Positions 33,030 through 42,340 of a DNA stretch of 64,000 nt are shown piece by piece (within the stretch, counting starts at the first letter, position 1; every line of letters starts with the position of its first letter). Both the position numbers and the translations under genes were made by a program. Source of the stretch: Paractinoplanes toevensis (GTDB taxonomy: Bacteria > Actinomycetota > Actinomycetes > Mycobacteriales > Micromonosporaceae). The DNA lies in NCBI RefSeq assembly GCF_018332695.1, contig NZ_BOQN01000019.1:1-64000 (forward strand), in the 5' to 3' direction. Under the pieces are notes generated by a model that saw nothing but the letters and a program-made list of their open reading frames with translations, was not told where the DNA came from and searched no databases.

Positions 33030-35300
33030 TTGGATGTACTGCCGATCACTGCGGACATGGTGATGCGGTGGGCGGATGCCGAGACCGGCCGGGTGAGTCA
33101 CCTGTCTCGTCAGATCAGGCTCAATCTTTGGGTGTACGCCGCCCTGACGGTGATGGGTCTCATCCGCGTTCATTTCGCCTGGCCGGAGAACCGGCAGTGG
33201 GCGATGATCCCGCTGGGTCTGGCGTTGCTGCTGTTGGTCGGCGGGCACCTGCTGGACTGGGAGTCGCTGAGCCGGAAACGGTGGATGACCAAGGCCGTCA
33301 TCGCCTCCTATTCTTCGGCGCTGGTCGCCCAGCTCCTGTTCTGCCTCCCGGACCCGGACCCCGAGCTGATGTTCCCGGTCGGCGCTGTGATGATCACCGT
33401 GGCGGCGGCCACCACGATCGGCTCGCGGGTGGCTCTGGTGCTCGGCGTGAGCAGTGTGGTCGCGTACCTCGTCCTGCTCCTCGCCCAGCCCTCGCTGGAT
33501 CTGCCGTACAGCACCTCGATCGCCGCCGCCGTGGCCGGCGTCGCCGGCCTGTGCGTTCTCGCCGCGAACAACCGCCGGCACCACCTGGCCCAGCGCCGGG
33601 CGGCCGAGCGTCGCACCGTCGCCCTGATGGAGAACGGCTCGGACGCGGTTCTCGCGGTCGGTGACGACCAGGTGCGGTACGCCAGCATCTCGACCGGCCG
33701 GATCCTGGGCCACGACGCGGAGTCGCTGAGCATCGCTGACCTGGCCGAGATGACCCACCCGGACGACGTCGAGCGGGTTACCGAATTCCTGAACCAGCTG
33801 CGGGCCGCCGGCCCGGGCGCCACCGACCGGATCGAGTCGCGCAGCCGGGCCGCCGGTGGGGCCTGGCTCGATGTCGAGGTCACCGCCACCAACCACCTCG
33901 ACGATCCGGACATCCAGGCGATCATCCTCAGCGTGCGGGACGTCAGCACGCAGAACGCGCTGCGCGCCGAGCTGACCCGGCAGGCGTTCGAGGACCCGGT
34001 CACCGGGCTGCCCAACCGGGCGCTGCTGCTCGACCGGATCGTCACGGCGGTGCGCCGGCACGCGCGTACGTCGGGGCGGGTGTCGCTGCTTCTGATCGAC
34101 CTCGATGACTTCAAGAAGATCAACGACACCCGCGGCCACATGGCCGGGGACGAATTCCTGCGCGTCGTGGCCCAGCGGATGGCTTCGGCCGTACGCCCGT
34201 CCGACACGCTCGCCCGTCTCGGCGGCGACGAGTTCGCGGTGTTCGTCGAGGAGCTCGACGACATCGGCCTGCACACCCTGGCCGAACGGCTGCTCGCCGA
34301 GATCAAGACCCCGGTACGGCTGGGCACCAGCGACCTGATCGGCACCGCCAGCATCGGCATCGCCACGCTGAAGTCCGACCAGAGCGCCGACCTGGACGCC
34401 GCGCACGAGCTGATGCGCGACGCCGACCTGGCCATGTACGCGGCGAAGGCCGGCGGCCGGGACCGGATCGCGGTGTTCGACCCGTCGATGTACACGGCCG
34501 CGGTGAAGGAGGCGGAGGGCCGCACCGACCTGGAGCGTGGCCTGGCCAACAACGAGTTCGTGGTGAACTACCAGCCGATCGTGGACCTGCCGTCGGGCAA
34601 GCTGGTCGGCGTCGAGGCGCTGGCCCGCTGGCAGCACCCGGAGCGCGGCCTGGTCGCCCCGGACGCGTTCATCGCCCAGGCCGAGCGCACCGGCCTGATC
34701 GTGGCGCTCGGCGCGCACATCCTGCGGGTCGCCTGCTTCGAGGTGGCCGGCTGGCAGCGGGACATCCCGGGCGCCGAGAACGTGCGGGTCAGCATCAACC
34801 TGTCGGCCCGGCAGTTCCAGGAGAAGGACCTGGTCGACATGGTCCGCTCGGCGCTGACCGACAGCGGCATCCGCCCCGACCTGGTGGTCCTGGAGATCAC
34901 CGAGTCACTGCTGATGCAGGACGTCGACGCCACCGTCATCACCCTGCACGAGCTGCGTGACCTGGGCGTGCGGATCGCCATCGACGACTTCGGCACCGGG
35001 TATTCGTCGCTGTCCTACCTGCGGCGCTTCCCGATCGACATCCTGAAGATCGACAAGGCGTTCATCGACGGCATCACCATCGACAGCGACGACGCGACGC
35101 TCGCCGAGGCGGTGGTCGGGCTGGGCAAGGCGCTGCGGCTGAGCACGGTGGCCGAGGGCATCGAGCACATCGACCAGCAGTCGATGCTGTCCGACCTGGG
35201 CGTCACCTACGGTCAGGGCTACCTGTTCGCCAAGCCGGGCACCGCCGACGAGATCGCCGAGATGGTCCGCGAGCACTACGGGCCGGAGGCGGCTCAGTAA
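33030..35300 (+). CDS. Membrane GGDEF-EAL protein with PAS domain (c-di-GMP turnover)
   Basis: A 756-residue protein. Residues 30-180 hold about six hydrophobic helices; a PAS domain spans about 195-305; GGDEF (398-402) is intact with the inhibitory RxxD site (389-392) five residues before it; the EAL domain carries EAL at 529-531 and DDFGTGYSS. All signature residues for both making and degrading cyclic di-GMP are present, so it may be bifunctional. The TTG at 33030 follows AAGG; an ATG at 33057 is an alternative. Its stop overlaps the convergent ABC permease by 7 bp. Confidence 0.9.
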   Translation: MDVLPITADMVMRWADAETGRVSHLSRQIRLNLWVYAALTVMGLIRVHFAWPENRQWAMIPLGLALLLLVGGHLLDWESLSRKRWMTKAVIASYSSALVAQLLFCLPDPDPELMFPVGAVMITVAAATTIGSRVALVLGVSSVVAYLVLLLAQPSLDLPYSTSIAAAVAGVAGLCVLAANNRRHHLAQRRAAERRTVALMENGSDAVLAVGDDQVRYASISTGRILGHDAESLSIADLAEMTHPDDVERVTEFLNQLRAAGPGATDRIESRSRAAGGAWLDVEVTATNHLDDPDIQAIILSVRDVSTQNALRAELTRQAFEDPVTGLPNRALLLDRIVTAVRRHARTSGRVSLLLIDLDDFKKINDTRGHMAGDEFLRVVAQRMASAVRPSDTLARLGGDEFAVFVEELDDIGLHTLAERLLAEIKTPVRLGTSDLIGTASIGIATLKSDQSADLDAAHELMRDADLAMYAAKAGGRDRIAVFDPSMYTAAVKEAEGRTDLERGLANNEFVVNYQPIVDLPSGKLVGVEALARWQHPERGLVAPDAFIAQAERTGLIVALGAHILRVACFEVAGWQRDIPGAENVRVSINLSARQFQEKDLVDMVRSALTDSGIRPDLVVLEITESLLMQDVDATVITLHELRDLGVRIAIDDFGTGYSSLSYLRRFPIDILKIDKAFIDGITIDSDDATLAEAVVGLGKALRLSTVAEGIEHIDQQSMLSDLGVTYGQGYLFAKPGTADEIAEMVREHYGPEAAQ

Positions 35301-36865
35301 CCGACGTCGCGGCGGCGCAGGCCGGCGTAACCGGTGGCCACCAGCGCCGCGGCCACCCCGACGATCACCAGCAGCGGGGTGACGGTCAGCGCCTCCAGCG
35401 GCACCCGCGGGGTCTGCGCGAACGGTGACGCCCGCTGCGTCCAGCCGGGCAGGTCGAACGAGTCGGCGAACAGGGCGACGACCGCGCAGTAGGCGACCAC
35501 CACCCAGGCGGTCGCGGCGGCCGCCTTCGGCAGCCAGCCGACGGCCAGCACGGTGACCGCGGCGACCAGCCACACCGCCGGCAGGTAGGCGAACGCCACC
35601 CCGATCAGCCGGGGCACCTGGCCGAGGTCGTCGACGGTCAGGGCGTACGCGAGGCCCTCGCCCGTGCCGATGGCCAGCATCGCCAGGGCGGTGCCGCCGA
35701 GCGCGACGCTGAGCGAACCGGCCAGCCAGGCGAGGCGGCCGGTCGCAGTGGCCAGCACGTTCTCGGCGTGACCGGAGGTCTCCTCGGCGCGCAGCCGCAG
35801 CACGCAGGTCACCCCGTAGGCCGCCGCGATCAGGGCGGACAGGCCGACGGTCAGCGCCAGGTAGGAGTCCAGGATGCTGCCGGGCGGCAGGAACTGGGTG
35901 ATCTCCGGGTTGTCCGCGACGTACTGCTCGATGCTGTTGCCGATCGACCCGTACGCCGCACCGAGCAGCGCGAGCCCGGCCACCCAGCCGATCATCGCGG
36001 CCCGCTGCAGCCGCCAGGCCAGGCCGAAGGTGTTGCCGAGGGCCGGGGACGCGGTCGCCGGCCCGAGCCGGGTGCGGACCAGCCCGGCGCCGATGTCCCG
36101 CCGTTCCAGCAGCACCATCGCGGCCGCCACCAGCAGCGCCGTCGCCGCCAGCGGCAGCAGCAGCGGCCACCACCGGTCCCCGGCGTACGGGTAGGTGCGC
36201 TGGCCCCAGCCGATCGGCGACAGCCAGGACAGGGTGCCGTCGCCCGCGTCGCCGGCCGCGCGCAGCACGTACGCCGCGCCGAGCAGGAAGCCGACCGCGC
36301 CGTACACCGCCCGGGCGTTCTCGAACAGCTGGGCGGCGACCGCGGTGAGCGCCGCGAAGGTGAGGCCGACCGTGGTCAGGGCGGCGCCGGCCAGCAGCGA
36401 ACCGGCGATCGGCAGGCCGGTGCCGGCGCCGACCGCGAACACCAGCACACCCGCGGCCAGGTCGGCCAGCGCGGCGAAGGCCAGCGCGGCCGTCAGCGGG
36501 GCACGGCGGCCGACCGGGGCCGACCGGATCAGTTCGGCCCGGCCGGTCTCCTCGTCGCCGCGGGTGGTCCGGCCGATCAGGAACATGTTCATCAGCGCGG
36601 CGACGATGCCGAGGAACGCGAAGATCTCGAACATCACCTCGCCGCCGATCGTCTCCAGCAAGCCGGTGGGCCCGCTCATCGCGATCACCGCGGTGTTGCT
36701 GCCGACCGTACGGCGCAGGGTGGCGAGTTTTTCCGGGGTGCCGTAGAGGCTTTGGCTCTGCGTCGACTGGGACAGCAGCAGCACGGTCACCCCGGCCAGC
36801 CACCACGGCAGGCCGCGGCGTTCCCGCCGGAGCATGAATCGCATGAGCCGAAGCGTCCCCGTCAT
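35294..36865 (-). CDS. ABC-2 type exporter permease, antibiotic-exporter-like
   Basis: A 523-residue protein with about 12 hydrophobic helices in two similar halves, resembling the duplicated permeases of actinobacterial polyketide-antibiotic exporters. The cytosolic RTTRGDEETGRAELIRSAPVGRRAPL and its second-half counterpart LRLRAEETSGHAENVLATATGRLAWL are the expected coupling loops. Such permeases normally sit next to an ATPase gene; none is found here, so the partner must be encoded elsewhere or lost. The next gene upstream on this strand starts 37 bp away and is a hydrolase. Confidence 0.82.
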   Translation of the reverse strand: MTGTLRLMRFMLRRERRGLPWWLAGVTVLLLSQSTQSQSLYGTPEKLATLRRTVGSNTAVIAMSGPTGLLETIGGEVMFEIFAFLGIVAALMNMFLIGRTTRGDEETGRAELIRSAPVGRRAPLTAALAFAALADLAAGVLVFAVGAGTGLPIAGSLLAGAALTTVGLTFAALTAVAAQLFENARAVYGAVGFLLGAAYVLRAAGDAGDGTLSWLSPIGWGQRTYPYAGDRWWPLLLPLAATALLVAAAMVLLERRDIGAGLVRTRLGPATASPALGNTFGLAWRLQRAAMIGWVAGLALLGAAYGSIGNSIEQYVADNPEITQFLPPGSILDSYLALTVGLSALIAAAYGVTCVLRLRAEETSGHAENVLATATGRLAWLAGSLSVALGGTALAMLAIGTGEGLAYALTVDDLGQVPRLIGVAFAYLPAVWLVAAVTVLAVGWLPKAAAATAWVVVAYCAVVALFADSFDLPGWTQRASPFAQTPRVPLEALTVTPLLVIVGVAAALVATGYAGLRRRDVGY

Positions 36866-36902
36866 GGCCCCTCCCCCTGGGTGATGTAACCACCGAACCG
36901 GG

Positions 36903-38360
36903 TCAGCTGACTACCGGCAGGGTGACGGCGACCGGCCACGCGACCAGGAGCGAACCGGCCAGGGCGATCACCCACGGTGGTGCCGCGAAGCGGTGCAGCA
37001 CGGCACTCCACACCGCCTGCCAGACCATCAGCACGGCCAGCAGCGGGGCCACCAGCAGCACAAAGGTCGACGTCAGGCCGAAGATCGCGGCGACGACCAG
37101 CGCGATCACGGTGACCGCCGAAACGGCCAGGACGGCCAGGCTGTTGCCGTCGGTGGCGCGTTCCGCCCCGTACGCGAAAACAGCGAAACCGGCCCACACC
37201 ACCGCCAGTGACCACCAGCGCGTGCCGGAAGGCACGGCGTGGGTGAGGCCGAGCTGCAACGGCACGGCGATCGTGATCGCCGCATAGAGAATCAGGGCCG
37301 GCGCGGCGAACGCCCGGCGTTTCGGTGCGGCTTCGATCGGCGTGCGCTGCCTTCGTGCGTACGCGATGAGCACGGCGCCCGTGATAGCGGTCAGGACCGC
37401 GACGTACCCGCCGATCGCGAGTGGAACCACGCCCGTCGGCAGGAAGCGGGCGATCACCGCGCCGACGGCGGCCGCCACCACGGCCACGGCGGTGACCCGG
37501 CCGAGCAGCGGCCAGTCGGGGCGCGGCCAGCCACGGACCGCGCCGCCGAGCGTCACCCGGGCCAGTGGAACCAGTCCGGCCGCGAGCGCGATCAGCACCA
37601 ACGCCGCGCCCCCGGCCCGTCGCGTCGGCGACGGCAGCGTGCCCCCGGCCGCGCCGTCTGCCGTGCCCGCGAGGAAATCGGCGGTTTCGCGGTGGGCTCC
37701 TGGCGAGAAGAGGATGGAGACGTGCTCGGCGCCGGGGATCACCGTGGCGTGGCGGCCGGGGATGCCGGGTTCGCCGGCCTGTTCGGCGGCGTCGCGGAAG
37801 CCGCGGAACTCCAGCCCGCCGACCAGCAGGAGCAGGCGGGCGGGGGCGGCGGGGCGGGCGGCCGACGCGTCCGGCAGCGAGATCGCCACGGTGGACTCGA
37901 TCTCGGGGTGGGCCGCCGCGTACCGGGTGACCGCGCCGGCGCCCATCGAGTGCCCGACCAGCGAGATCCGATCGGGGTCCACATCGGACAGCGAGCGCAG
38001 GTGGGCGACCGCGACGTCGAGGTCGCGTTCCAGCGCGGGGTCGCCGGAGTCACCGAGGGTCAGCGGGCGGCTGTTGGCGCCGTGCCCGGTGAAGTCGAGC
38101 AGCACCACCACGTAGCCGCGGGCAGCCAGGGTGTCGCCGAACGGGGCCATCAGCCGGGCCGAGCCCGCGAAGCCGTGCGCCACCACGACCCCGGGATGCC
38201 CGGTGCCGGGCGGGTGGACCTCGTCCATCGGCACCCGGTCGACGACGACGTGGGTGCGCCGGGCGTCGCCGCCCGCGCCGGCCAGCAGCCAGACCCCGGC
38301 CCCGGCCACCACCAGGGCGGCCGCCGCTACCAGGGCGGACAGTCGCCTATCGATGAGCAT
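36903..38360 (-). CDS. Alpha/beta hydrolase with C-terminal membrane domain
   Basis: A 485-residue protein. A signal anchor (residues 9-27) is followed by an extracellular alpha/beta hydrolase domain of about 200 residues: HGFAGS oxyanion region, GHSMG nucleophile elbow near residue 137, and a PGAEH segment that supplies the catalytic His. From about residue 255 on there are eight or so transmembrane helices. It may be a membrane-tethered esterase or lipase; substrate unknown. It lies 13 bp downstream of the anchored protein gene at 38374 and may be cotranscribed with it and the ABC permease. Confidence 0.8.
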   Translation of the reverse strand: MLIDRRLSALVAAAALVVAGAGVWLLAGAGGDARRTHVVVDRVPMDEVHPPGTGHPGVVVAHGFAGSARLMAPFGDTLAARGYVVVLLDFTGHGANSRPLTLGDSGDPALERDLDVAVAHLRSLSDVDPDRISLVGHSMGAGAVTRYAAAHPEIESTVAISLPDASAARPAAPARLLLLVGGLEFRGFRDAAEQAGEPGIPGRHATVIPGAEHVSILFSPGAHRETADFLAGTADGAAGGTLPSPTRRAGGAALVLIALAAGLVPLARVTLGGAVRGWPRPDWPLLGRVTAVAVVAAAVGAVIARFLPTGVVPLAIGGYVAVLTAITGAVLIAYARRQRTPIEAAPKRRAFAAPALILYAAITIAVPLQLGLTHAVPSGTRWWSLAVVWAGFAVFAYGAERATDGNSLAVLAVSAVTVIALVVAAIFGLTSTFVLLVAPLLAVLMVWQAVWSAVLHRFAAPPWVIALAGSLLVAWPVAVTLPVVS

Positions 38361-38373
38361 GCATGACCGTACC

Positions 38374-39243
38374 TCAGCTGAGAGTGACCGCCTGCATGTC
38401 GACGTTGCCGCAGGTGGGGTGGGACACCGCGGTCGCCGTCCAGGTCATCGTGAGCCGGCTGCCGGTCGCGGCACGGAACCGGATCTCGTAGCGGGACGTG
38501 CTGATCGCATCGAGGTTCTCCAGGGTGCGACTGGCGGCGGCGCCGTTCAGCGTCACCGTGAGCCGGCCCCGGCCCATCCACACGCCGGCGTACAGGCGCA
38601 CGGTGCTGACCGCCGGTCCGGCGGGGACCTGGACGACGAAACCGCCGCCCTGTCCGCAGGTGTATACGCCGGTCGGGGTGCGGGTGGCGGAACGGCTCGG
38701 GCTGCCGTCCGACCAGGTGAACAGCTGCGGGTTGTTGTCGTAGCGGCCCCGCCGGCCGGGACTGCCGAGATCCTGGATCAGCGGGGTGACGCCGCTCTTG
38801 CGATCGACCGATTCGCCGTCGTGGAGGCCCCAGTGCACCCAGTCGCGGGTGCCCTCCCGGGTGAGGTCGACATCGCCGGGCACCGCACCGGCGGTGACGG
38901 TCAGCAGTGGTGCCACCGGCGTCGCCGAGGCGGCCGGCGGGCGGCTGGTCGGCCGGCGGGTGGCCGGCGCGGGCCCATCGCCGGTCTCGGTGCCCAGCTC
39001 CACCTGCTCCGGGCCGGTGGGCCGGGTTTCCGGGCTCGCCATCCCCTCCGGGGTGGTAGACCGCGGCGCGCCCGACGGCGGCATCCAGGCCGGCGCCAGC
39101 GTAAGCGGGACCGACTCTTGCGGCTCCCGCCCGGCGGTCACTCCCCAGATGCCGGCCGCCGCCACCGCGACACCCAGCACCACGAGCGCCACCCGACGAC
39201 GACGGTCCTGTGCACGATCACACACGGGCACGGTGTCCTGCAT
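38374..39243 (-). CDS. Membrane-anchored extracellular protein of unknown function
   Basis: A 289-residue protein with one transmembrane helix (about 19-39), a long Pro/Thr/Ala linker (45-120) and a C-terminal domain with two conserved-looking Cys (YTCGQGG, HPTCGN). That domain (GLHDGESVDRKSG ... QLFTWSDGSP ... GVYTCGQGGGFVVQVPAGP ... VRLYAGVWMGRGRLTVTL) has the beta-sandwich look of a carbohydrate-binding or galactose-binding fold (inference). The ATG at 39243 is preferred because GAGGAG lies 7 bp upstream. A sigma-70-like promoter lies upstream at 39318. Confidence 0.68.
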   Translation of the reverse strand: MQDTVPVCDRAQDRRRRVALVVLGVAVAAAGIWGVTAGREPQESVPLTLAPAWMPPSGAPRSTTPEGMASPETRPTGPEQVELGTETGDGPAPATRRPTSRPPAASATPVAPLLTVTAGAVPGDVDLTREGTRDWVHWGLHDGESVDRKSGVTPLIQDLGSPGRRGRYDNNPQLFTWSDGSPSRSATRTPTGVYTCGQGGGFVVQVPAGPAVSTVRLYAGVWMGRGRLTVTLNGAAASRTLENLDAISTSRYEIRFRAATGSRLTMTWTATAVSHPTCGNVDMQAVTLS

Positions 39244-39317
39244 CCAGCGCTCTCCTCTTCGCACCCAACAACGACGCCTCCGCAGCGGAAACGCCGCCGC
39301 CGCAAGTGCGCCCGCTC

Positions 39318-39345
39318 AAGATACGGGCTCATGCGCCGCTGTCAA
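39318..39345 (-). promoter_or_regulatory. Sigma-70-like promoter
   Basis: TTGACA, 16-bp spacer, TATCTT on the minus strand, giving a predicted start about 68 nt before the gene at 39243. It is the only recognisable element in the 308-bp gap 39244-39551; the rest of that gap shows no gene or repeat. Confidence 0.55.
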
Positions 39346-39551
39346 TCACGCCGATACAGAGCGAGACGCCCGCCGGCCGATTCACACCGTGTGTCGCTGA
39401 GGTGAGCAAACCCGGGCGCCGCGCTGGGCGCACCGGCGTCGCTCTGACCGGCGCCGGCACCGCGCCGCCGAGATCGTCGCGGTGGGGCACCGCCAGGGCC
39501 GCAGGAGCGAGGTGTGTCGCCGCGGCCGGCCGGTGGTCCTCGTCCGCAGCC

Positions 39552-41159
39552 TTACCAGACCGTGAGGACGATGTGGTTGACGACCAACGCCACCACCGCC
39601 TGGGCGATCAGCCAGTGGCGCCGGGTCCGGGCCGGCAGCAGCGCGGCGCCCGCCATCAGCCAGACCGCGAACGGCAGCCAGATCCGCTCGACCTCCGCTT
39701 TGCTGTAGCCGGACAGGTCCGCCAGCAGAATGGCGCCGACGGCCGCGAGCGGCAGCAACAGAAACCCTCTGCCCGGAACTGCCAGAGCGGCGAGCCCACG
39801 CCGAACTCGACCGGCAACGGCGACGCCGGACCGCATCCGCCCGGCGGCAACCACGCGCCCGGCCGCGCCGAGCACGCCGACAGACCGGGCCGGCTCAACG
39901 ACAGCCGCGGGCCGCGTCAGCCCGGCGCCACCCACCGACCCGCTCGGGCCAAGCGCCCCGGCGGGCGGCGCCAGACCACCGACACCCACCGACCGGGTCG
40001 GGCCGAGCACTCCGGCGGGACGTGCCGGGTCGACGACGGGTCGCGCCGGGGCGGCGGTGGCTCTCGGCGTGGTCCGGAGCGCGGTCATCGCGGGGCCGAG
40101 GCCGAGCGTCGCCCGGCGGACGATCGCGGCGGCGGCGGGGCCGGCCGCGACCACCAGGATCGCCAGGTTGGCCCAGACCCAGTAGGCATACGGGCGGTGC
40201 GCGGCGAGGCCCTGGTAATAGCGCTGGATGACCAGGTCGTAGCCGGTCAACCAGTCGAAACCCGCGGCGGTCCAGGCCCCGACGACCGCGACCGCGCCGA
40301 CCGCCGCCCACCCAGCCATCCGCCACCCGGCGGGCGCCGCCACCAGAACCGCGGCCGCCACCACGACCATCAGTACGAGCCCGTAGGAAAGATAGGCGCC
40401 AACGGCGAGCAGCAACCCGCCGGCGAGGGCGGCCACCGCGGCCCGGCGGACGACCCCGATGGCGAACAGCGCTATCCCGCCGGCGACCACTCCGGCGAAC
40501 AGCCCGTCGGCCGACACCCCGATCCAGATGGCACCGGGGAACAGCGAAACGAACGGCACAGCGGCCCGGCCCGCCTCCTCGGAGCCGATCAACCGCACGG
40601 TGACCGGCACGGCGACGGCGATGAGCGCGCCGACCGCGATGCAGACGAGCCCGGCCCAGGCCCCGCCGGACAGGCCGATCCGGTCCAGCCCGGCGAACAG
40701 GAGCAGGGCGCCCGGCGGATGACCCGAGACGTGGGTGGTCCACGAGTCCGGTTGCCCGTCGAGGATTCGCCCGCTGAAGCCGCGCACCATCGCGGCGAGG
40801 CTGATCACCCCGGGCACCTCGGTCAGGTACTCCGGGCGGGTGGTCAGCCGGCCCGCCACCCCGCGCTGCCAGCCGTCGATCAGCGCCAGCGACAGGGTCC
40901 AGGCGACCGCGGTCGCGTAGGACGCCGCGAGAAGGTGCCGCCACGGCAGCCGGTCGGCGAGGCCGGGACCGTACCGGCAGGCCAGGAACGCCAGGACCAC
41001 GGCGAGCGGCGTGCCGGGGCCGACGTGCGGCAGCCAGTGCGCGAACAGGGGTGCGGCGCTCGCGTGCACCGGATGCCCGGTCACCTGCAGAACCCCGGCG
41101 GCGCCGGCCGCCACCAGGAACAGCGCCCCAGCCACGCCGGCCGCGCGAAGGTCCTTCAT
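39552..41159 (-). CDS. Polytopic membrane glycosyltransferase-like protein
   Basis: A 535-residue protein with about 12 transmembrane helices, similar in layout to GT-C enzymes (polyprenol-phosphate mannosyltransferase-like), which transfer sugars from lipid carriers on the outer face. The extracellular loop after the second helix (WRHLLAASYATAVAW ... TTRPEYLTEVP ... SWTTHVSGHPPGALL) is the likely catalytic region, with an SGHPPG motif. Residues 362-460 form an unusual low-complexity insert with three 18-residue repeats before the last helices. ATG overlaps the epimerase stop by 1 bp, so both belong to one operon. Confidence 0.72.
   Translation of the reverse strand: MKDLRAAGVAGALFLVAAGAAGVLQVTGHPVHASAAPLFAHWLPHVGPGTPLAVVLAFLACRYGPGLADRLPWRHLLAASYATAVAWTLSLALIDGWQRGVAGRLTTRPEYLTEVPGVISLAAMVRGFSGRILDGQPDSWTTHVSGHPPGALLLFAGLDRIGLSGGAWAGLVCIAVGALIAVAVPVTVRLIGSEEAGRAAVPFVSLFPGAIWIGVSADGLFAGVVAGGIALFAIGVVRRAAVAALAGGLLLAVGAYLSYGLVLMVVVAAAVLVAAPAGWRMAGWAAVGAVAVVGAWTAAGFDWLTGYDLVIQRYYQGLAAHRPYAYWVWANLAILVVAAGPAAAAIVRRATLGLGPAMTALRTTPRATAAPARPVVDPARPAGVLGPTRSVGVGGLAPPAGALGPSGSVGGAGLTRPAAVVEPARSVGVLGAAGRVVAAGRMRSGVAVAGRVRRGLAALAVPGRGFLLLPLAAVGAILLADLSGYSKAEVERIWLPFAVWLMAGAALLPARTRRHWLIAQAVVALVVNHIVLTVW
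39852..40013 (-). repeat. Three tandem 54-bp (18-codon) repeats inside the glycosyltransferase gene
   Basis: The encoded units read GVLGPTRSVGVGGLAPPA, GALGPSGSVGGAGLTRPA and AVVEPARSVGVLGAAGRV (residues 383-436). At DNA level CACCCACCGACC recurs at a 54-bp interval. The units lie in a predicted cytosolic or periplasmic loop. Confidence 0.7.
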
Positions 41160-42205
41160 CAGCGCAGCTGCGCGGTCGCGAATTCGGTGACGCCCTCGGT
41201 CAGGCCCACCCCGGCGCGGAAGCCGAGTTCGGCCGCCGCCCGCGCCGGGCTGGCCACGATGTGCCGGACGTCGCCGAGCCGGAACTCCCCGGTGGTCACC
41301 GGCGGCGGCCCGGCCGCGGCCCGGGACAGCTGGGCGGCCAGCTCACCCACGGTGGCGGGCCGGCCGGAGGCGACGTTGTACGCCCGCCAGCCGGTGCGAG
41401 TGCCGGTGTCGGCGACCGCGGCCAGGTTCGCCGCCGCGACGTCACCGACGTGCACGAAGTCGCGCCGCTGGCCTCCGTCCTCGAAGACCCGGGGCGGGCG
41501 GCCGGCCTCGACGGCGGAGCGGAAGATCGCGGCGACCCCGCTGTACGGGGTGTCGCGCGGCATTCCCGGCCCGTACACGTTGTGGTAGCGCAAGGCCGTC
41601 ACCGCCGCACCGGTCTCGCGGGCCCAGGCCGCGGTGAGATGTTCCTGGGCCACCTTGGTGGCCGCGTAGACGCTGCGCGGGTCGAGCGGCGCATCCTCGC
41701 CGACCAGTTCCGGCGCGAGCGGGGCACCGCAGTGCGGGCAGGGCGGCTCGAACCGGCCGGCGGCGAGGTCGGCGACGACGCGCGGGCCGGGCCGGACGGG
41801 GCCGTGCGCGGTGCAGGTGTAGCCGCCCTCCCCGTACACCACCATGGAACTGGCCAGCACGAGCCGGTGCACGCCGGCGCGGGCCATCCGGGCGAGCAGC
41901 ACGGCGGTCCCGAGCTCGTTGCAGCCGACGTAGTCCGGCAGATCGTCCAGGTCGACGCCGAGCCCGACCATCGCCGCCTGGTGCACGACCACGTCCACGC
42001 CGGCCAGCGCCGCGGTCACCGCGGCGGCGTCCCGCAGGTCGGCCCGGAGCACCGGGGCACCGCAGACCTCGCCGGGAACCGGCGTGCGGTGGGCGGCCGG
42101 GTGGCCCGAGTCGAGGATGGTCACGTCGCAGCCGGCTTCCGCCAGCGCGGCGACGACGTGGGAACCGATGAAGCCGGCACCGCCGGTCACGAGTACGCGA
42201 GTCAC
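41159..42205 (-). CDS. NAD-dependent sugar epimerase/dehydratase with zinc-ribbon-like insert
   Basis: A 348-residue extended SDR of the UDP-glucose 4-epimerase type: GGAGFIGSH near residue 8, a YAATK active-site motif (Tyr-x-x-x-Lys) near residue 180, and RYHNVYGPGMPRDTPYSGV. Between residues 130 and 165 is an insert with CT and CPHCG that could bind zinc. It is divergent from the GT2 operon and overlaps the membrane glycosyltransferase; it probably supplies a nucleotide sugar for that pair (inference). Confidence 0.85.
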   Translation of the reverse strand: MTRVLVTGGAGFIGSHVVAALAEAGCDVTILDSGHPAAHRTPVPGEVCGAPVLRADLRDAAAVTAALAGVDVVVHQAAMVGLGVDLDDLPDYVGCNELGTAVLLARMARAGVHRLVLASSMVVYGEGGYTCTAHGPVRPGPRVVADLAAGRFEPPCPHCGAPLAPELVGEDAPLDPRSVYAATKVAQEHLTAAWARETGAAVTALRYHNVYGPGMPRDTPYSGVAAIFRSAVEAGRPPRVFEDGGQRRDFVHVGDVAAANLAAVADTGTRTGWRAYNVASGRPATVGELAAQLSRAAAGPPPVTTGEFRLGDVRHIVASPARAAAELGFRAGVGLTEGVTEFATAQLR

Positions 42206-42245
42206 GGCGCCGACGGTAGGACGCGGCCGGGCCGGGCGGGGCGTT

Positions 42246-42303
42246 CGTCAGTGGTCCGTAAGAATGCGTCATTGTTCGGTAAGGATTCGTCATCGCCACG
42301 TAA
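42246..42303. promoter_or_regulatory. Array of six direct half-sites (CGTMA) at 11/10-bp spacing
   Basis: CGTCA at 42246, 42267 and 42288 alternates with CGTAA, GGTAA and CGTAA at 42257, 42278 and 42299, so half-sites recur every 11 then 10 bp; the overall unit is 21 bp, repeated three times. Direct repeats of this spacing are the standard binding pattern of OmpR/PhoB-family response regulators. The array lies between the epimerase and the GT2 gene. Confidence 0.7.
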
Positions 42304-42326
42304 GCCCTGGTAGGGGCCTTGGTCAC

Positions 42327-42332
42327 TAGCGT
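42327..42332 (+). promoter_or_regulatory. -10 element of the GT2 operon
   Basis: TAGCGT lies 8 bp before the ATG at 42341, implying a nearly leaderless message. There is no -35 hexamer; the last half-site of the array occupies that place (23 bp upstream of the -10), as expected for an activator-dependent promoter. Confidence 0.4.
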
Positions 42333-42340
42333 TTGGCGGC

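Noticed and set aside
39210..41588. 792-residue plus-strand frame opposite the glycosyltransferase and epimerase
   Set aside because: Composition is Arg/Pro/Gly-rich without domains; the minus strand carries two clear genes here.
42246..42303. Direct repeats considered as a CRISPR-like array or replication iterons
   Set aside because: Units are only 21 bp with 5-bp conserved blocks, too short for CRISPR, and no replication gene is near; spacing fits a response regulator.
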